Source of the DNA: Brachionus rotundiformis | Lineage: Eukaryota > Rotifera > Eurotatoria > Ploima > Brachionidae | DNA: 64,000 nt | Assembly: GCA_016802295.1 (NCBI GenBank) | Contig: JAESIW010000137.1 | Coordinates: forward strand, 461,542-525,541 | Direction of reading: 5' to 3' | Shown here: piece after piece, positions 11,230 to 20,949 of the stretch | How the letters are laid out: the number at the start of each line of letters is the position of its first letter | Position numbering within the stretch: position 1 is the first letter of the stretch | Program-made: the position numbers and the translations under genes | Notes under the pieces: generated by a model | The model's input: only the letters and a program-made list of their open reading frames with translations | Databases searched by the model: none | What the model was told of the DNA's origin: nothing

Positions 11230-12445
11230 ATGTTTAACAGACAGACAAGAGACCAATTAACAGTTAATAAAATAAAAAAAAAAATTCAATCTAATTCATC
11301 CAATAAATTTAATAGCCAGTCACATCCACATTCATACTCAACTTTTCAAAAAAGCTTTATAAACGAAAAAAAACTTGAAAATTGTGATGATACTTCAATA
11401 GAATTTTTTAAATCAAACCAGTCATATTCTTCTGAAAGCGATTCTCCATTAAAAAATATAAAGTCAAATAAGCTTAGGCTAAGCTCTTCTTCTTCATCAT
11501 CCAATTTGTCTCCTAAGAATTTAAGTCAAATTATTTCAAATAGAAGTCAACCAATTAAGTCGTCCATTAATATTTCAAAATTGAATGATTTTACACATGC
11601 ACTAGTTTTTTGGTCAGATGAAGATAAGTTTTCAGTTGTTTCTGTCCATGCGATTCACACAAAAAATGGAGAAAAAATTATTGAAGGACAAGTTTATAGT
11701 ATATCATACGGTAATAAAATATTTTCTGGTGTTGTCAAAATTATGGGTAAAATTTTTTTTTAAATAATTTAAAATAAAACTTTTATTCAGGTACTCAAAA
11801 AAAATGCCAAGAAATTTTGGATTCGATTTGTTTGAAAGCAGATGAGGAAAGTAGTTATCAAGAAAAATTTCAAAGATGCCATATTGTTAACAAAAATAAA
11901 AATGAAAAACAGAATAAAGTTGCAAATCAAATTAAGTCACTTCAAAATGAAAACCTTGGATTAAAAGAAAAATTAGTGAAACTGACCGAAGCATTAGATA
12001 AAATTCAACAAGAAAAGAAGAACTTGGAAATAGATAAATTGTCTCTTGAGGAAAAAATCAAAAAATTTCAGGAAACTTTCTGTAATATATTAAAAACTTA
12101 AAGTATTTTTTATGACTTTTATTTTTAGCGAGAGATGAGATAGAAAAAATAATATTCATGAGCAAAAATTTTTTAAATCTCTTTCACGAAAATATAGATA
12201 ATGTTGAGTATATTGAAGCTTTTTCGTCTGAATATCCAGAAATAAGAGTCAATAGAATAACAAAACATTCTATTTCAGAATTTTTGCTTAAGTGTTCTGA
12301 TCATAAAGGACCATATTTTTTTCGAAAAATAATAATGCTTTTGATTCCAAGAATAAGCGACTGGACCAGTCGAACTGCATCTGAACTAAAGGCTGATTTT
12401 AAGATAACTATCAATGCCATATTTGGTACTCAAAAAGCAACTTAA
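11230..12445 (+). CDS. BEN-domain-like companion protein of the transposon
   Basis: Three exons, 11230-11746, 11791-12081 and 12129-12445, joined by 44- and 47-nt GT-AG introns, keep one frame throughout (374 aa). The N-terminal third is Ser/Asn/Lys-rich. Then comes a segment FTHALVFWSDEDKFSVVSVH ... YGNKIFSGVVKIMGTQKKC, which resembles the small all-beta module that precedes BEN domains in animal BEND proteins. A coiled coil of about 60 residues follows (KSLQNENLGLKEKL), and the C-terminal helical part (YFFRKIIMLLIPRISDW) fits a BEN domain, a DNA-binding fold. It starts 55 bp after the transposase stop and lies within the same terminal repeats. I infer a transposon-encoded DNA-binding accessory protein. 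The BEN call is by pattern only. Confidence 0.5.
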
Positions 12446-13194
12446 AATTAATTTCAATTAATTAATTATTAAATTTATTTTTAATATTTAAGATATGGTT
12501 CACAAGCAAGACAAGTTTTTTACTTGCAAACAAATGAATCTTAAGTTAAACACTATAATCCAAGACTTAAAAAAGATGACTAGAAATGATTGACTAATTT
12601 TCTGGAATGCTAATTTCGGCTAGTAATCGGACTTCATTTGCTATTTTATGCCAGCTTACAGTAAGAGATTTCAAATCACTTCAACCAAAGTATCATGATT
12701 TGCCAACGATCCAAATTTATTCTAATCTTGCCTAAATTGAATACTAGCAAGCACTTAATTTTATACTTTATTTTTACTTAAGTAAAGAGCCATCACTAGT
12801 TTTACTCGATAATTGTTACTTGATTTTATATCCATATTAAATTTGTTTGTTTATCTAAAATTTTTCTTTAAGTTTTTTTTATATAAATTATATTTATGTA
12901 GTTATATATGTAATTAGGCCAATTTTGTGCTTTCAAAAGAATTAAATTTTGTGTTTTTATGTATATTTTGTTAAATTAATTAAACTTTTAAATAAAAAAA
13001 TTAAAGAAAAAGTAGAGAAATTTTTAAATTATCTTATCGAAATCTTTAAAGACTTATAAGAGATTTTTGGTCCAAAACACCCTAAAAACCCTTTATTAAA
13101 ATCTTTAAAGAACCATTAAAATTTCTTTAAAATTTTGTTGATTGGGAACTTTTTAATAATGATTTTGAGGTCTAATTTAAATAAATTGTCAACA

Positions 13195-13510
13195 TGTAAA
13201 AGTTGATTATGAAGCAACTAGAGAAGGTTTTAGAAACTATTTGAACTCAACTGGTCCTTGGTCTACATTTCAATAATATTTGTTATGGAACTATTCATAC
13301 AAGATCATAGAAATTAATGATCTAGTATGGGAATTGAGCAAACGTTCTTGTCAATATTGGAAAAAACACTACATCTGCAAACATGTAATCGGCATCAGTT
13401 ACGAATTGTCCAAGTTTGACAAGTTTCCAGCTATAGATTTGGGTATTGAACAAAACGCAAAAAGGGGTAGACTTTTTCTGTTCTTGAAAGAAACTCAGCA
13501 GGCCCTTTAA
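13195..13510 (+). pseudogene. MULE transposase C-terminus with SWIM zinc finger, fragment
   Basis: The frame reads VDYEATREGFRNYL, a stop, then INDLVWELSKRSCQYWKKHY and ICKHVIGISYELSK, i.e. the CxC...CxH arrangement of a SWIM finger in which the first cysteine has become Arg, followed by the RGR tail usual in MULE proteins. The same domain appears intact at 55230-55310 and in fragments at 46460 and 53389. Only the end of the transposase remains. Confidence 0.65.
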
Positions 13511-13712
13511 ACAGCATTAAGCCGAACCATCAAAGCATCCAAGAGGTCCCATTTATTTTCTAAAACTAAGCGCCCAAGAAGCGGTCGTATTTTTTTTGCT
13601 ATTAATAAAGTAATTTTGCTACTTTTTCGAATATTTTAGCTCCGAAAAAATTTTGTAACTTATTTTTATCTATTTTTCAAAAATAAATTAGCTACTAGAA
13701 AAAAGATATGCC

Positions 13713-14270
13713 TTTATTTTGGACGGAATAAATATTTTTTATTCATTTAATCGAATTCTAGTTAATATGATTTAAAATGATTATATAAAAAGAAAAAATT
13801 TAATTCAAATTTTGTTTAAATCTTTATTAAATAAACAGAAATAATCAATGTTCAATAAATTTTTTATTCCTTTAATAAATCCATATTTGTAACCAATAAT
13901 GTTGTTGCTTCTAAATTTTTAGCTGTAAATCTTGATCTGTGTGGTCTGTTGATGTAACGAGATCTAGAAAAAAGCCTTTAAACTGTTCTTGATGAAGTAG
14001 GTTTTGATAAAAATCTTGTGCAAGTGTTGAAAGACCCGGATACTTTGAAGGATCCAAAAAAACAGAGATATACTTTGAATAGTCTACCGTATTCTTATTC
14101 TTAATATCTAATATTTTACTGAATCGTGATGTGATTTATTTCTTCAATTCATTTAGTAAGTCTTTTAGACTATTATTCACAAGTCTGAAAATGTTCAAAA
14201 ATAAATCATTTCCAAAAATACTGACTAACTTTTCACAAATCCCGATCTCCTCAATAATGTTTTCCATTTC
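13713..14270 (-). other. unrecognised degraded coding-like sequence
   Basis: On the minus strand from about 14260 down to 13900 there are two open runs separated by a stop. The first contains IFGNDLFLNIFRLVNNSLKD; the second contains YISVFLDPSKYPGLSTLAQD and then FFLDLVTSTDHTDQD. I do not recognise them. The style suggests a dead transposon ORF. Confidence 0.25.
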
Positions 14271-15190
14271 TTTTTGGAATGGAATTTTCAAAAGATGAAA
14301 TACGTTTGATAGAAGACAAAGTTAAAGCATTGGTTGAAGCTTCAACTCCAACAATCTCAGGCGAATTACATAATTTACTTGGATTGCAAGTTGGTGAAGA
14401 AAAACTCAAAATTTTATTTGAAAATAGAGGAAGAGGAGGATTTAAAAAAGCTAAAAAACTCGGTGGTCAATTATGCACTTTCTTATTTCAATCTTAACTG
14501 GGACACAGAGTGTGGGCTGTGAAAAATTTCATCCCTTTGTCTACGACCCAAAAATAATCATTGTGACAGATAACAAAGCACTAGTGTTTTTGGCTTTCTA
14601 TTTTAGCTTCTGTATTTATGTGAGTTCGAGCTGTTTCTCGTCTTCTCAACTTACAGTCGCACACTGTTTTTGCTCAAGCCGTTTTTTTGCTTTCTATATA
14701 AGCTTCTGTATTGTTTAAGCGTTCAAGTAAAATACCAATAAGGATAGAGGATTGGTCTATTAGGTTACTTGAATATGATTTTGAGATAAAACACAGGTAT
14801 TGGGAACCCAGCGGACTATTTTTCAAGGCATCCATTACCAGATGTTAAAGAAGAGAAAGGTAGTAACTTGTACATTAATTACTTATTTTGGTCAGTTTTC
14901 CTTCATCAATAACCAGAGATGAATTGATCAAGGCTGCAAATGAGGATCCCATTTTACAAGAGCTCAAGAATCGAATCAAGGGCGCAAAAATAAATTTGAT
15001 GAAGAGGAAGTCAGTGATGTACGACTCATGTTTTCATGAGCTTTCGATTACACAGGATGGTTTTTTAATGATAAATAGGCTGGTGATTGTTCCGGAGACA
15101 TTGCAAGACAAGATAATTGACATTTCCCATGAGGGTCATCAAGGTCTAACCAAGACAAAATAACTGCTTAGGACAATGGCTCGGTCCATG
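14270..15190 (+). pseudogene. Ty3/gypsy-like pol remnant (RT end, RNase H, integrase start)
   Basis: In order, across several frames: FSKDEIRLIEDKVKALVEAS then ELHNLLGL (segment joining RT to RNase H); GCEKFHPFVYDPKIIIVTDN then KALVFL (RNase H, with the TDxKxL motif); after an inserted ~130 bp, IERWSIRLLEYDFEIKHR with NPADYFSRHP in the next frame; then DELIKAANEDPILQEL and IDISHEGHQGLTKTK, the HHCC zinc-binding start of integrase. Frameshifts and stops make it non-functional. No LTRs were found. Together with the gag remnant at 7231-7640 it could be one element split by the nested transposons. Confidence 0.7.
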
Positions 15191-15835
15191 AGAATACCTG
15201 TTCATTGATTTTTTTTGGTCCAACACCATCAATGACCGATAGCGTCAATGGGAAAAATCTGCGGTGAGGTTAAATTTGGCTCAATTGTTTTCATTCAAGT
15301 TCTTATTATGGTTCATATTAAGGTAAATGGAAATCAGACACATATTTTAGATTTGTATGAAAAATAATTTATTTTTATAAACCTAAAATAAATGTGTTTC
15401 GTTCTGTTAGAATCTGGTGGTTCGCAGTTTTAACATAAATAACCAAAAATTTCTTGATGATAATTTTATTAATAAAATGTCACTTCTAGCCTAGACAAAT
15501 AATAAAGGAAAATTGAATTATAAACAAAATAAATAGACTAGAAATTTTTTTTAATTTGAACCAGAGATTTAGTTTTTATTCATACAATTGTAAAATTAAT
15601 TGAAAAAATATATTTTTTTTAATGGGAAAGAGATACAGAATAATGCATACTGTTTGGTAGTGATTGAGGAAAATTTTATAATATCAAAAAATATCTCTAC
15701 ATCAAACGATTTTTTTTAAAATTTTTTTTAAATGATAATTTTCAAGTATTATCAGAATCTATCTGGAGAAAAATTACTTTATTAATTTTTTATTTATTCT
15801 TGTATATTTTTAACTTATAACTTTTAATTGATTAA
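15191..15835. other. AT-rich intergenic
   Basis: I see no gene. A short GC-richer piece at 15195-15300 may be a continuation of degraded integrase sequence. Confidence 0.35.
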
Positions 15836-15838
15836 AGG

Positions 15839-15930
15839 CCTTTTCCTCTCACAACTTTGACCGAAGAACAAAGTTTTTACTGGACTCTGTTCAGCATTCT
15901 TTCTTATCCAATTGTTTGGTTGTGCTTTTT
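15839..15930 (+). other. isolated exon-like segment, hydrophobic
   Basis: Bracketed by an AG acceptor (ATTAAAG) and a textbook GTAAGT donor, this segment reads PFPLTTLTEEQSFYW then TLFSILSYPIVWLCFL, i.e. an acidic loop and a membrane helix. No neighbouring exon could be found, so it may be a stray exon of a membrane protein moved by repeats, or chance. I do not recognise the family. Confidence 0.25.
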
Positions 15931-15959
15931 GGTAAGTTCATCTATTGCGATGATCCCAG

Positions 15960-16600
15960 ATCTAATTGTTTGAAAATGTTTATCAAGACTTCAAATTACA
16001 AATGAACAAGTAAAAACCTAGATCTTATAGCACTAAGTGTAATGATACTTTACCAAGAAATGTGACCAAACAAGGCAAAAAGCGTAAGCGAGGAAATTAC
16101 TAAATTGATTTATATTTTTAAATTATACTTTCTAAAGAATTAAACAATAACAGTAAATTAAACGAATACAGAGAATATAGTTTTTAATTTTTTAAATAAA
16201 TTTTCAAATAAATAAAGTAAATAATTGATGATTTAAATTGGACTTACAATAGGTATGCTAAAATGGGCATAAAATATATCTGTTTTTTTTATCATTAAAA
16301 TTGATCAAAATAAATCTTAAAGTTGGGCTTATCTTAAAAAATTTTTTTAATAAAATTTAAATAATTTGGTTAGTTTTTTATAATAAGTAATTAAGTAGTC
16401 AATTAAAAATTAAGTTCTAGTTTATTTTTTTAATGAACTTAGAATTGAAAAATCCGCGTCATTAAAAAGCAGCTCGCTATTAAAATATTTTATTAACTAA
16501 AATTTATTAAAATTCATTGAGATATTACAAAACTATTTTGGAGAAATTAAGATTTAAATAAATTTTGATTAACTTAAATAAAGTTTTATTTTTCTAATAT
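15960..16600. other. AT-rich intergenic
   Basis: Nothing recognisable; the 3' flank of the small peptide gene on the minus strand lies at its right end. Confidence 0.4.
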
Positions 16601-16607
16601 TGCAAAA

Positions 16608-16790
16608 TTATCCCCTAAATCTTATACGTCTTAAAATTTTTGGAACATTTCTTATAATTTTTTTTGCGAAGTCTTTATCTTTCTCTGAACTCGTTCCTCC
16701 ATAACTCTTTGGTAGCTGATTCATGGCTGTTGCATTGTCCACAATACATAGTAAAACTATGATAAAGATTGAAAAGCAGAAAATTCTCAT
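16608..16790 (-). CDS. small secreted cationic peptide precursor
   Basis: A 60-aa single-exon frame. Residues 1-22 (MRIFCFSIFIIVLLCIVDNA) form a strong signal peptide. The remainder starts with a polar segment containing SYGGTSSEKDKD and finishes with FAKKIIRNVPKILRRIRFRG, a strongly basic stretch with hydrophobic residues spaced every three to four positions, as in an amphipathic helix. The final Gly directly before the stop is the usual amidation donor, which would leave ...RFR-amide. This is the profile of an antimicrobial-type peptide or a neuropeptide; there is no classic dibasic site followed by a single short peptide, although RR occurs at the start of RRIRFRG. No close family is recognised. 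The frame is short but composition and layout make chance unlikely. Confidence 0.5.
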   Translation of the reverse strand: MRIFCFSIFIIVLLCIVDNATAMNQLPKSYGGTSSEKDKDFAKKIIRNVPKILRRIRFRG

Positions 16791-17439
16791 TTTGTTAAAA
16801 TGGAAATTTTAAAATTTGCCAATTGATTTATACAAATAAATTAGACACTTGATCGACATAAAACGAGTGAAATTTGATTAAAAATAAACATCTCAAGCAC
16901 TTAGATAAATAAAAGATAAAAAAATTAATTTTTCTTATCTGTCAATGATTTAAATATTTAGTCATTATTTTAAAATTTAAGTAATCTAAAGTTTTTTAAT
17001 TTTTAATTAAAGATATGCGCTTAGTTAAGCTTCATTATTGTTTATTTTTAGGCTCATAAACAGAAAAAAATGACTTTAAAGATAATAAAATATCTCCTAA
17101 TTTATATTATATCTCTTATGATAAATTATCTTTCAATTTTGTTTTTATTTTTTTAAAATTACCTTTTCACTTCTAAAAGCTTTAATGCTAAAATCTATCA
17201 AAAAGATTAAAATAAAAATTTATTGAGTTTAATGCGTCATCAAGACTCGATTTTAAAATAAAAAATATTAAAATTTATATTTTTTTTATACTTAAATAAA
17301 AAATATTACTAAAATTTTTTTTAATTCAGTCAAAAAAGCTTAAATTAGCCTCTTTTTAATACAGTTTGGGAAGAATAAAAAATATTTGATTCAAACTTAG
17401 ATACTTATAAAAAGCCAACGATGCTTAATTTTATTAGTA
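16791..17439. other. AT-rich intergenic
   Basis: No gene seen. It includes the upstream region of the minus-strand peptide gene (16791-16900). Confidence 0.4.
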
Positions 17440-17689
17440 TTATTGTTTTCCTTTATGTTCGATTATGTTGCACCAATAGCTAAGACACGCTTTTAGATCC
17501 TGCACCAAAGTACATCCTGACCATTCTAAAGCACTTCTAATTATGAGTGCATGGTCCAAAAACATAATTATAGGTTTAGTCCTGCATCGGATCTTGAAAT
17601 TTTTATAATAGTTAGTTATGAAGACTTGATTTAAAGTCAAAAGTAAGCAAAATTCTAAATTAAGCATTTTGTGCAGCAACAAAAATCAA

Positions 17690-18225
17690 GAAAAAAAAAT
17701 TAGAAAAATTTCGCTATTTGTAGATAAAATTTTTGATTTTGATAAATGACGATTTTATAACATTGAAATTTAATAAATAAATCTATAAATTAAAATCACA
17801 GTTTATTTTAATTATATCTTTAAATTTTTAAAAATTTAAGCACCTTAAAATAATAAATAAGAATGATGATTCTAATTTTTATAAATAATTTCTGACTGAA
17901 ATATTTAAATATTTGGTTAATCCAAGCCAAATTAAATATATTTACATATGCAAAAGCGATTAATTAATTTTGCAAATACTAACAATGATAAATTCGGCAC
18001 AGGTACGTTTCATCGCAATTTATCTAAGTGCGAATATTCATAGCAATTTTTTCAAGGTGATAGTTTCGTTAAATTTTTTTTTCATCGCTAGTTTCATAGC
18101 AATTAATTAAAGATTATTATCAAATTTAGAAAACGAGACTTTATTTTTATAAGTTAAAAAAAAAATTACAAGTTAATTACGAAATGAAAATACAAATTAA
18201 TTGATAAATTAAAATTAGTCTAATA
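17690..18225. other. AT-rich intergenic
   Basis: No gene seen. Around 17998-18110 there are short repeated words resembling TTTCATCGCAATTT/TTCATAGCAATTT, too few and too diverged to call an array. Confidence 0.3.
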
Positions 18226-19230
18226 AAATAATAAACATGTCCAGCCACTGCATAAACTCTTCTCTATTATACTGTATTGTCGTAATGAGGCATCCTTATC
18301 ATCCTTATCCTCTTCTTTTTTTTTCTCTTGTAAATGTCTCCAGAAAGCAACTGAACTCGTAGAACATTAGTGTTCCTTTGCTCTAGTCTAAATTTTTCTA
18401 CCAACTTAAATATTTATTTATTTAAAATATTATTTGAGGAAGTCCTCAGGCCACTCAGAATGGATCAGAGTGACCAACTTAAATAGAGTTTGATGTTTCT
18501 TTGCATCACATTCGAATTTTTTATGCCATGATTCTAAAGAATTATTAGTTCTTGGATTGCCTTGTATTACCCTGTCATTGATATTCCACAATTAGATGGG
18601 AAACAGTGGGACATCACGGACACTTGAACTATGCTACTTGAGACAACCAGTATAATTTTTTTCAAAATAATCTAGCATTGCTTTGAATTTGACGGGGGCT
18701 AAATTATTAATTTGTTTGAAACCATAAACAACATCTTTTTTTGGAACAAAAGCTAGCGACTGGAGATACTTGAACGACTTTCTAATGTTTGATTCTCAGG
18801 AATAGTTTTTAATCAATCCATTAGATTTAATATGACGCCAAAGATTTTGAACGAAATGGAAATAGCAACCTATTACACGAGTACCTGGAAAATTGCGCTC
18901 TATGGAATTTATCACGGCTTTTTCAAAATCAGTCATAATAGTTGTCGGTTTTACTTTGGTTGAACCACCCATCAATGTAAAAAATCGAGCATAAGTCTCT
19001 TCTGTTTTGTCTGGTAACAGTGCGTAGTGAGGAAGATTCTTGCCTTTTTCAATTACATTAATTGTGTACAATTGGTTGAATAACTTCGGTGAAACCGCAA
19101 AAGTGCCATCACAATATCAATCCTCTGTCGAATTCAAAGTCTCCAAATTTTTCTGTGAACAAAATATTAAGATTCTTTTTGGGTCATCAGCACCAGTGTC
19201 TTCCAAAAGAAACATTTCATTACCATAACC
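18226..19230 (-). pseudogene. MULE transposase, degraded
   Basis: Reading the minus strand from 19230: GYGNEMFLLEDTG, then DGTFAVSPKLFNQLYTINVI (after one stop), NLPHYALLPDKTEETYARFF, KPTTIMTDFEKAVINSIERN, VIGCYFHFVQNLWRHIKSNG, then after stops SLAFVPKKDVVYGFKQIN, NDRVIQGNPRTNNSLESWHK and TLFKLVTLIHSEW. This is the MULE domain in order, including the DFE..A motif and the C..H motif GCYFHF. At least three stops plus frameshifts make it dead. No terminal repeats were identified. It differs from the MULE at 54.3 kb and represents another lineage. Confidence 0.8.
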
Positions 19231-19338
19231 CTGACTTATTTTGATTTTAAAAGTATAAAATAAAATTTATAAATATAAATTTCACGAAAATCAAAACTTA
19301 ATAAAAAGTTGTTGTTCTTTTTCAAATAATTAATATTT

Positions 19339-19515
19339 AGGTAAGAATCAGTGATATTCACCAAAAACTCAAAGTCGACTTACTTGTTACAAGAATCAAT
19401 AAACTGTTCGCAAATTTCATTTCGGCCAAACGGAGACACAGCCTAATCCAAGAAGAGCTAAACGATTACGTCCAAACAATAAATCCTAGATTCAAAACTT
19501 TATTCGATATTTGAA
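19339..19515 (+). pseudogene. LINE RT C-terminal tail
   Basis: A short frame reads LLVTRINKLFANFISAKRRH, SLIQEELNDYVQTINPRF, KTLFDI and a stop. This has the style of the last 60 residues of LINE polyproteins. It lies directly upstream of the ORF1 of the next LINE on the same strand, so two LINE copies may be in tandem, or this is the displaced 3' end of the truncated one. Confidence 0.45.
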
Positions 19516-19589
19516 ATTTTGAAATTGAAATTTAATTAACATAAATTATTTGAGTACTAAAGTCATCTTTTGTTCCCAAACAACCAGCA

Positions 19590-20949
19590 ATGGTTAACCC
19601 ACCCGAAACTGAGACACAGTTTCCACCTCTCACACAGGTGTACAACTACCCATCAATTCCACACTTCTATTTTGCTCCAAATAGTTACGCTAACAACGTC
19701 AAAAATAATCAAAACCCTTATGCAAACCAAATTACACATGATCTTTTCAACCAATTCATTCAACAAAACATGCTAACTAACCAAGTCAATAGCAAACAAA
19801 ACACCTCAGCTGCTAAAGTATCAACCCATCCCCCAAAAAGAGCAAGAACCTTTACCCCAATTCCAGAAAATGAATCTGAAATAAATGAAATCAATGATGA
19901 CATACAAGCAAAACCAAAGACATACGTATCTAAATTCATCAGTAACAAAGAATTTCCCAAAGAGCTAAGAGCATATCTTAAACTACAAAATGAGATTAAA
20001 AGATGCAAACCCTCAATCAAAATACTAAATGCATACGTCAATAAGAGAGACCAATTAATTATTAGAACAAACTGCGAAGAAAGTGCACGCAATCTCCAAG
20101 ATGACTGGACCCCCGACGCCTTTATCTACGGTATAAAAAAGATAAATCCAACCCCTAAATTCTTTATTGCGCTACACAATCTTAATACTGACTTTAACGT
20201 CGATGAACAAGAGAACAAAGATTACATGCGTGAAAATTTCAAAATCACAAACATGTTAAGAAAAAAAAGCATAAACAAACCTCTAGATCTTGTAAAAGCT
20301 ATAGTAAGCGATTACGAATCATACAAATCCATCATTGAAACAAAAAAAATCACAATCGGTTGTAAACGAATCCGTGTCTCTCCATGGAGGTTCGACATAC
20401 GCCCAGATCAATGTTTCCACTGCCAAAAAATGGGTCATTTTGCAGAGAAATGCCCAGACAAATTGAAAAAACCCACATGTTTAAAATGTGCCAAAAACCA
20501 CACACACCGAATGTCCGCTTAACAAGTCTAATGACCCAACAAAATACCGGTGCGCTAACTGCAACGGTAACCACGCCGCTTGTAGCAAATCATGTGACAT
20601 ACTTTTAAAAGAAGTTGAAAGAAAAAAAAACCTTTTGGAAAAAAAAGCCAATAAACACATCACCAACTTCACAAGAGTTGAATCAGCCGCACCCCAAGCA
20701 TCCACCACCAGTCAACAAATCCCATATGGTTCTTTTCCAGTAACCAACTTAATTCTATTCATTGTCAACATCCTTAAAGAATTTAACACCATTCATGAAG
20801 CTATTTACGAAAATCCTGAACAGCTTAGTAAAATTGTATCAAATCATTTTGGACAAAATTACGGACAATTTATCGAGAAACAACTGTCCAAAGAATCTGC
20901 CTTTGAAGAAATGAACGAGGAAAACTTGTATCTTTCTGACCATGAATAA
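19590..20949 (+). pseudogene. LINE ORF1 (Gag-like) with CCHC knuckles, frameshifted
   Basis: The first frame (19590-20522) encodes a Pro/Gln/Asn-rich N-terminus, an RNA-binding-like middle (KPSIKILNAYVNKRDQLIIR ... GIKKINPTPKFFIALHNL) and the knuckle CFHCQKMGHFAEKCP. A second knuckle is cut by a one-base slip within a CACACAC run near 20500: frame one reads CLKCAKNHTHR and ends, while the other frame continues as THTECPLN, then a third knuckle CANCNGNHAACSKSC, and runs to 20949. Three tandem knuckles are typical of Jockey-type ORF1 proteins, which package the element RNA. The slip makes a full protein unlikely unless recoding occurs. Confidence 0.75.

Larger units (their letters stand above)
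7861..13146 (+). mobile_element. tnp2-type (CACTA/Plavaka-like) DNA transposon
   Basis: The ends form a 23-bp inverted repeat beginning CCCAGTCAAC on the left (7861-7883) and CCCAATCAAC read inward from the right (13146-13124), 21 of 23 identical. Both subterminal regions are packed with AATCTTTAAAGA-like copies, as expected for transposase-binding sites in CACTA-class elements. A 2-bp AA on each side could be the target duplication. Inside are a transposase of the tnp2 family (8319-11174) and a second spliced gene (11230-12445), both on the plus strand. The termini are not the canonical CACTA, but tnp2 superfamily members vary there. The element looks nearly complete. Confidence 0.65.
7718..13712 (+). 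mobile_element. MULE-like element remnant with terminal inverted repeats, host of the nested tnp2 element
   Basis: The left edge (7718-7750) and the right edge (13679-13712, reversed) share about 33 bp that differ by one base and one indel; both contain TTCTAGTAGCTAATTTAT. Just inside both ends are further TAGCTAA/AGTAGCAAATT copies in the same relative orientation, typical of subterminal repeats. Between 13195 and 13510 lies a piece of MULE transposase ending in the SWIM zinc finger, so the outer repeats probably belong to a MULE or a derivative of one. The N-terminal and DDE portions are gone. The 5.3-kb tnp2 element sits at 7861-13146, immediately inside the left terminal region. Confidence 0.5.

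Noticed and set aside
17440..17682. 80-codon minus-strand frame with a hydrophobic start and several cysteines
   Set aside because: The leader is weak and interrupted by charged residues, and no splice partner or family pattern was found. Left as unsupported.
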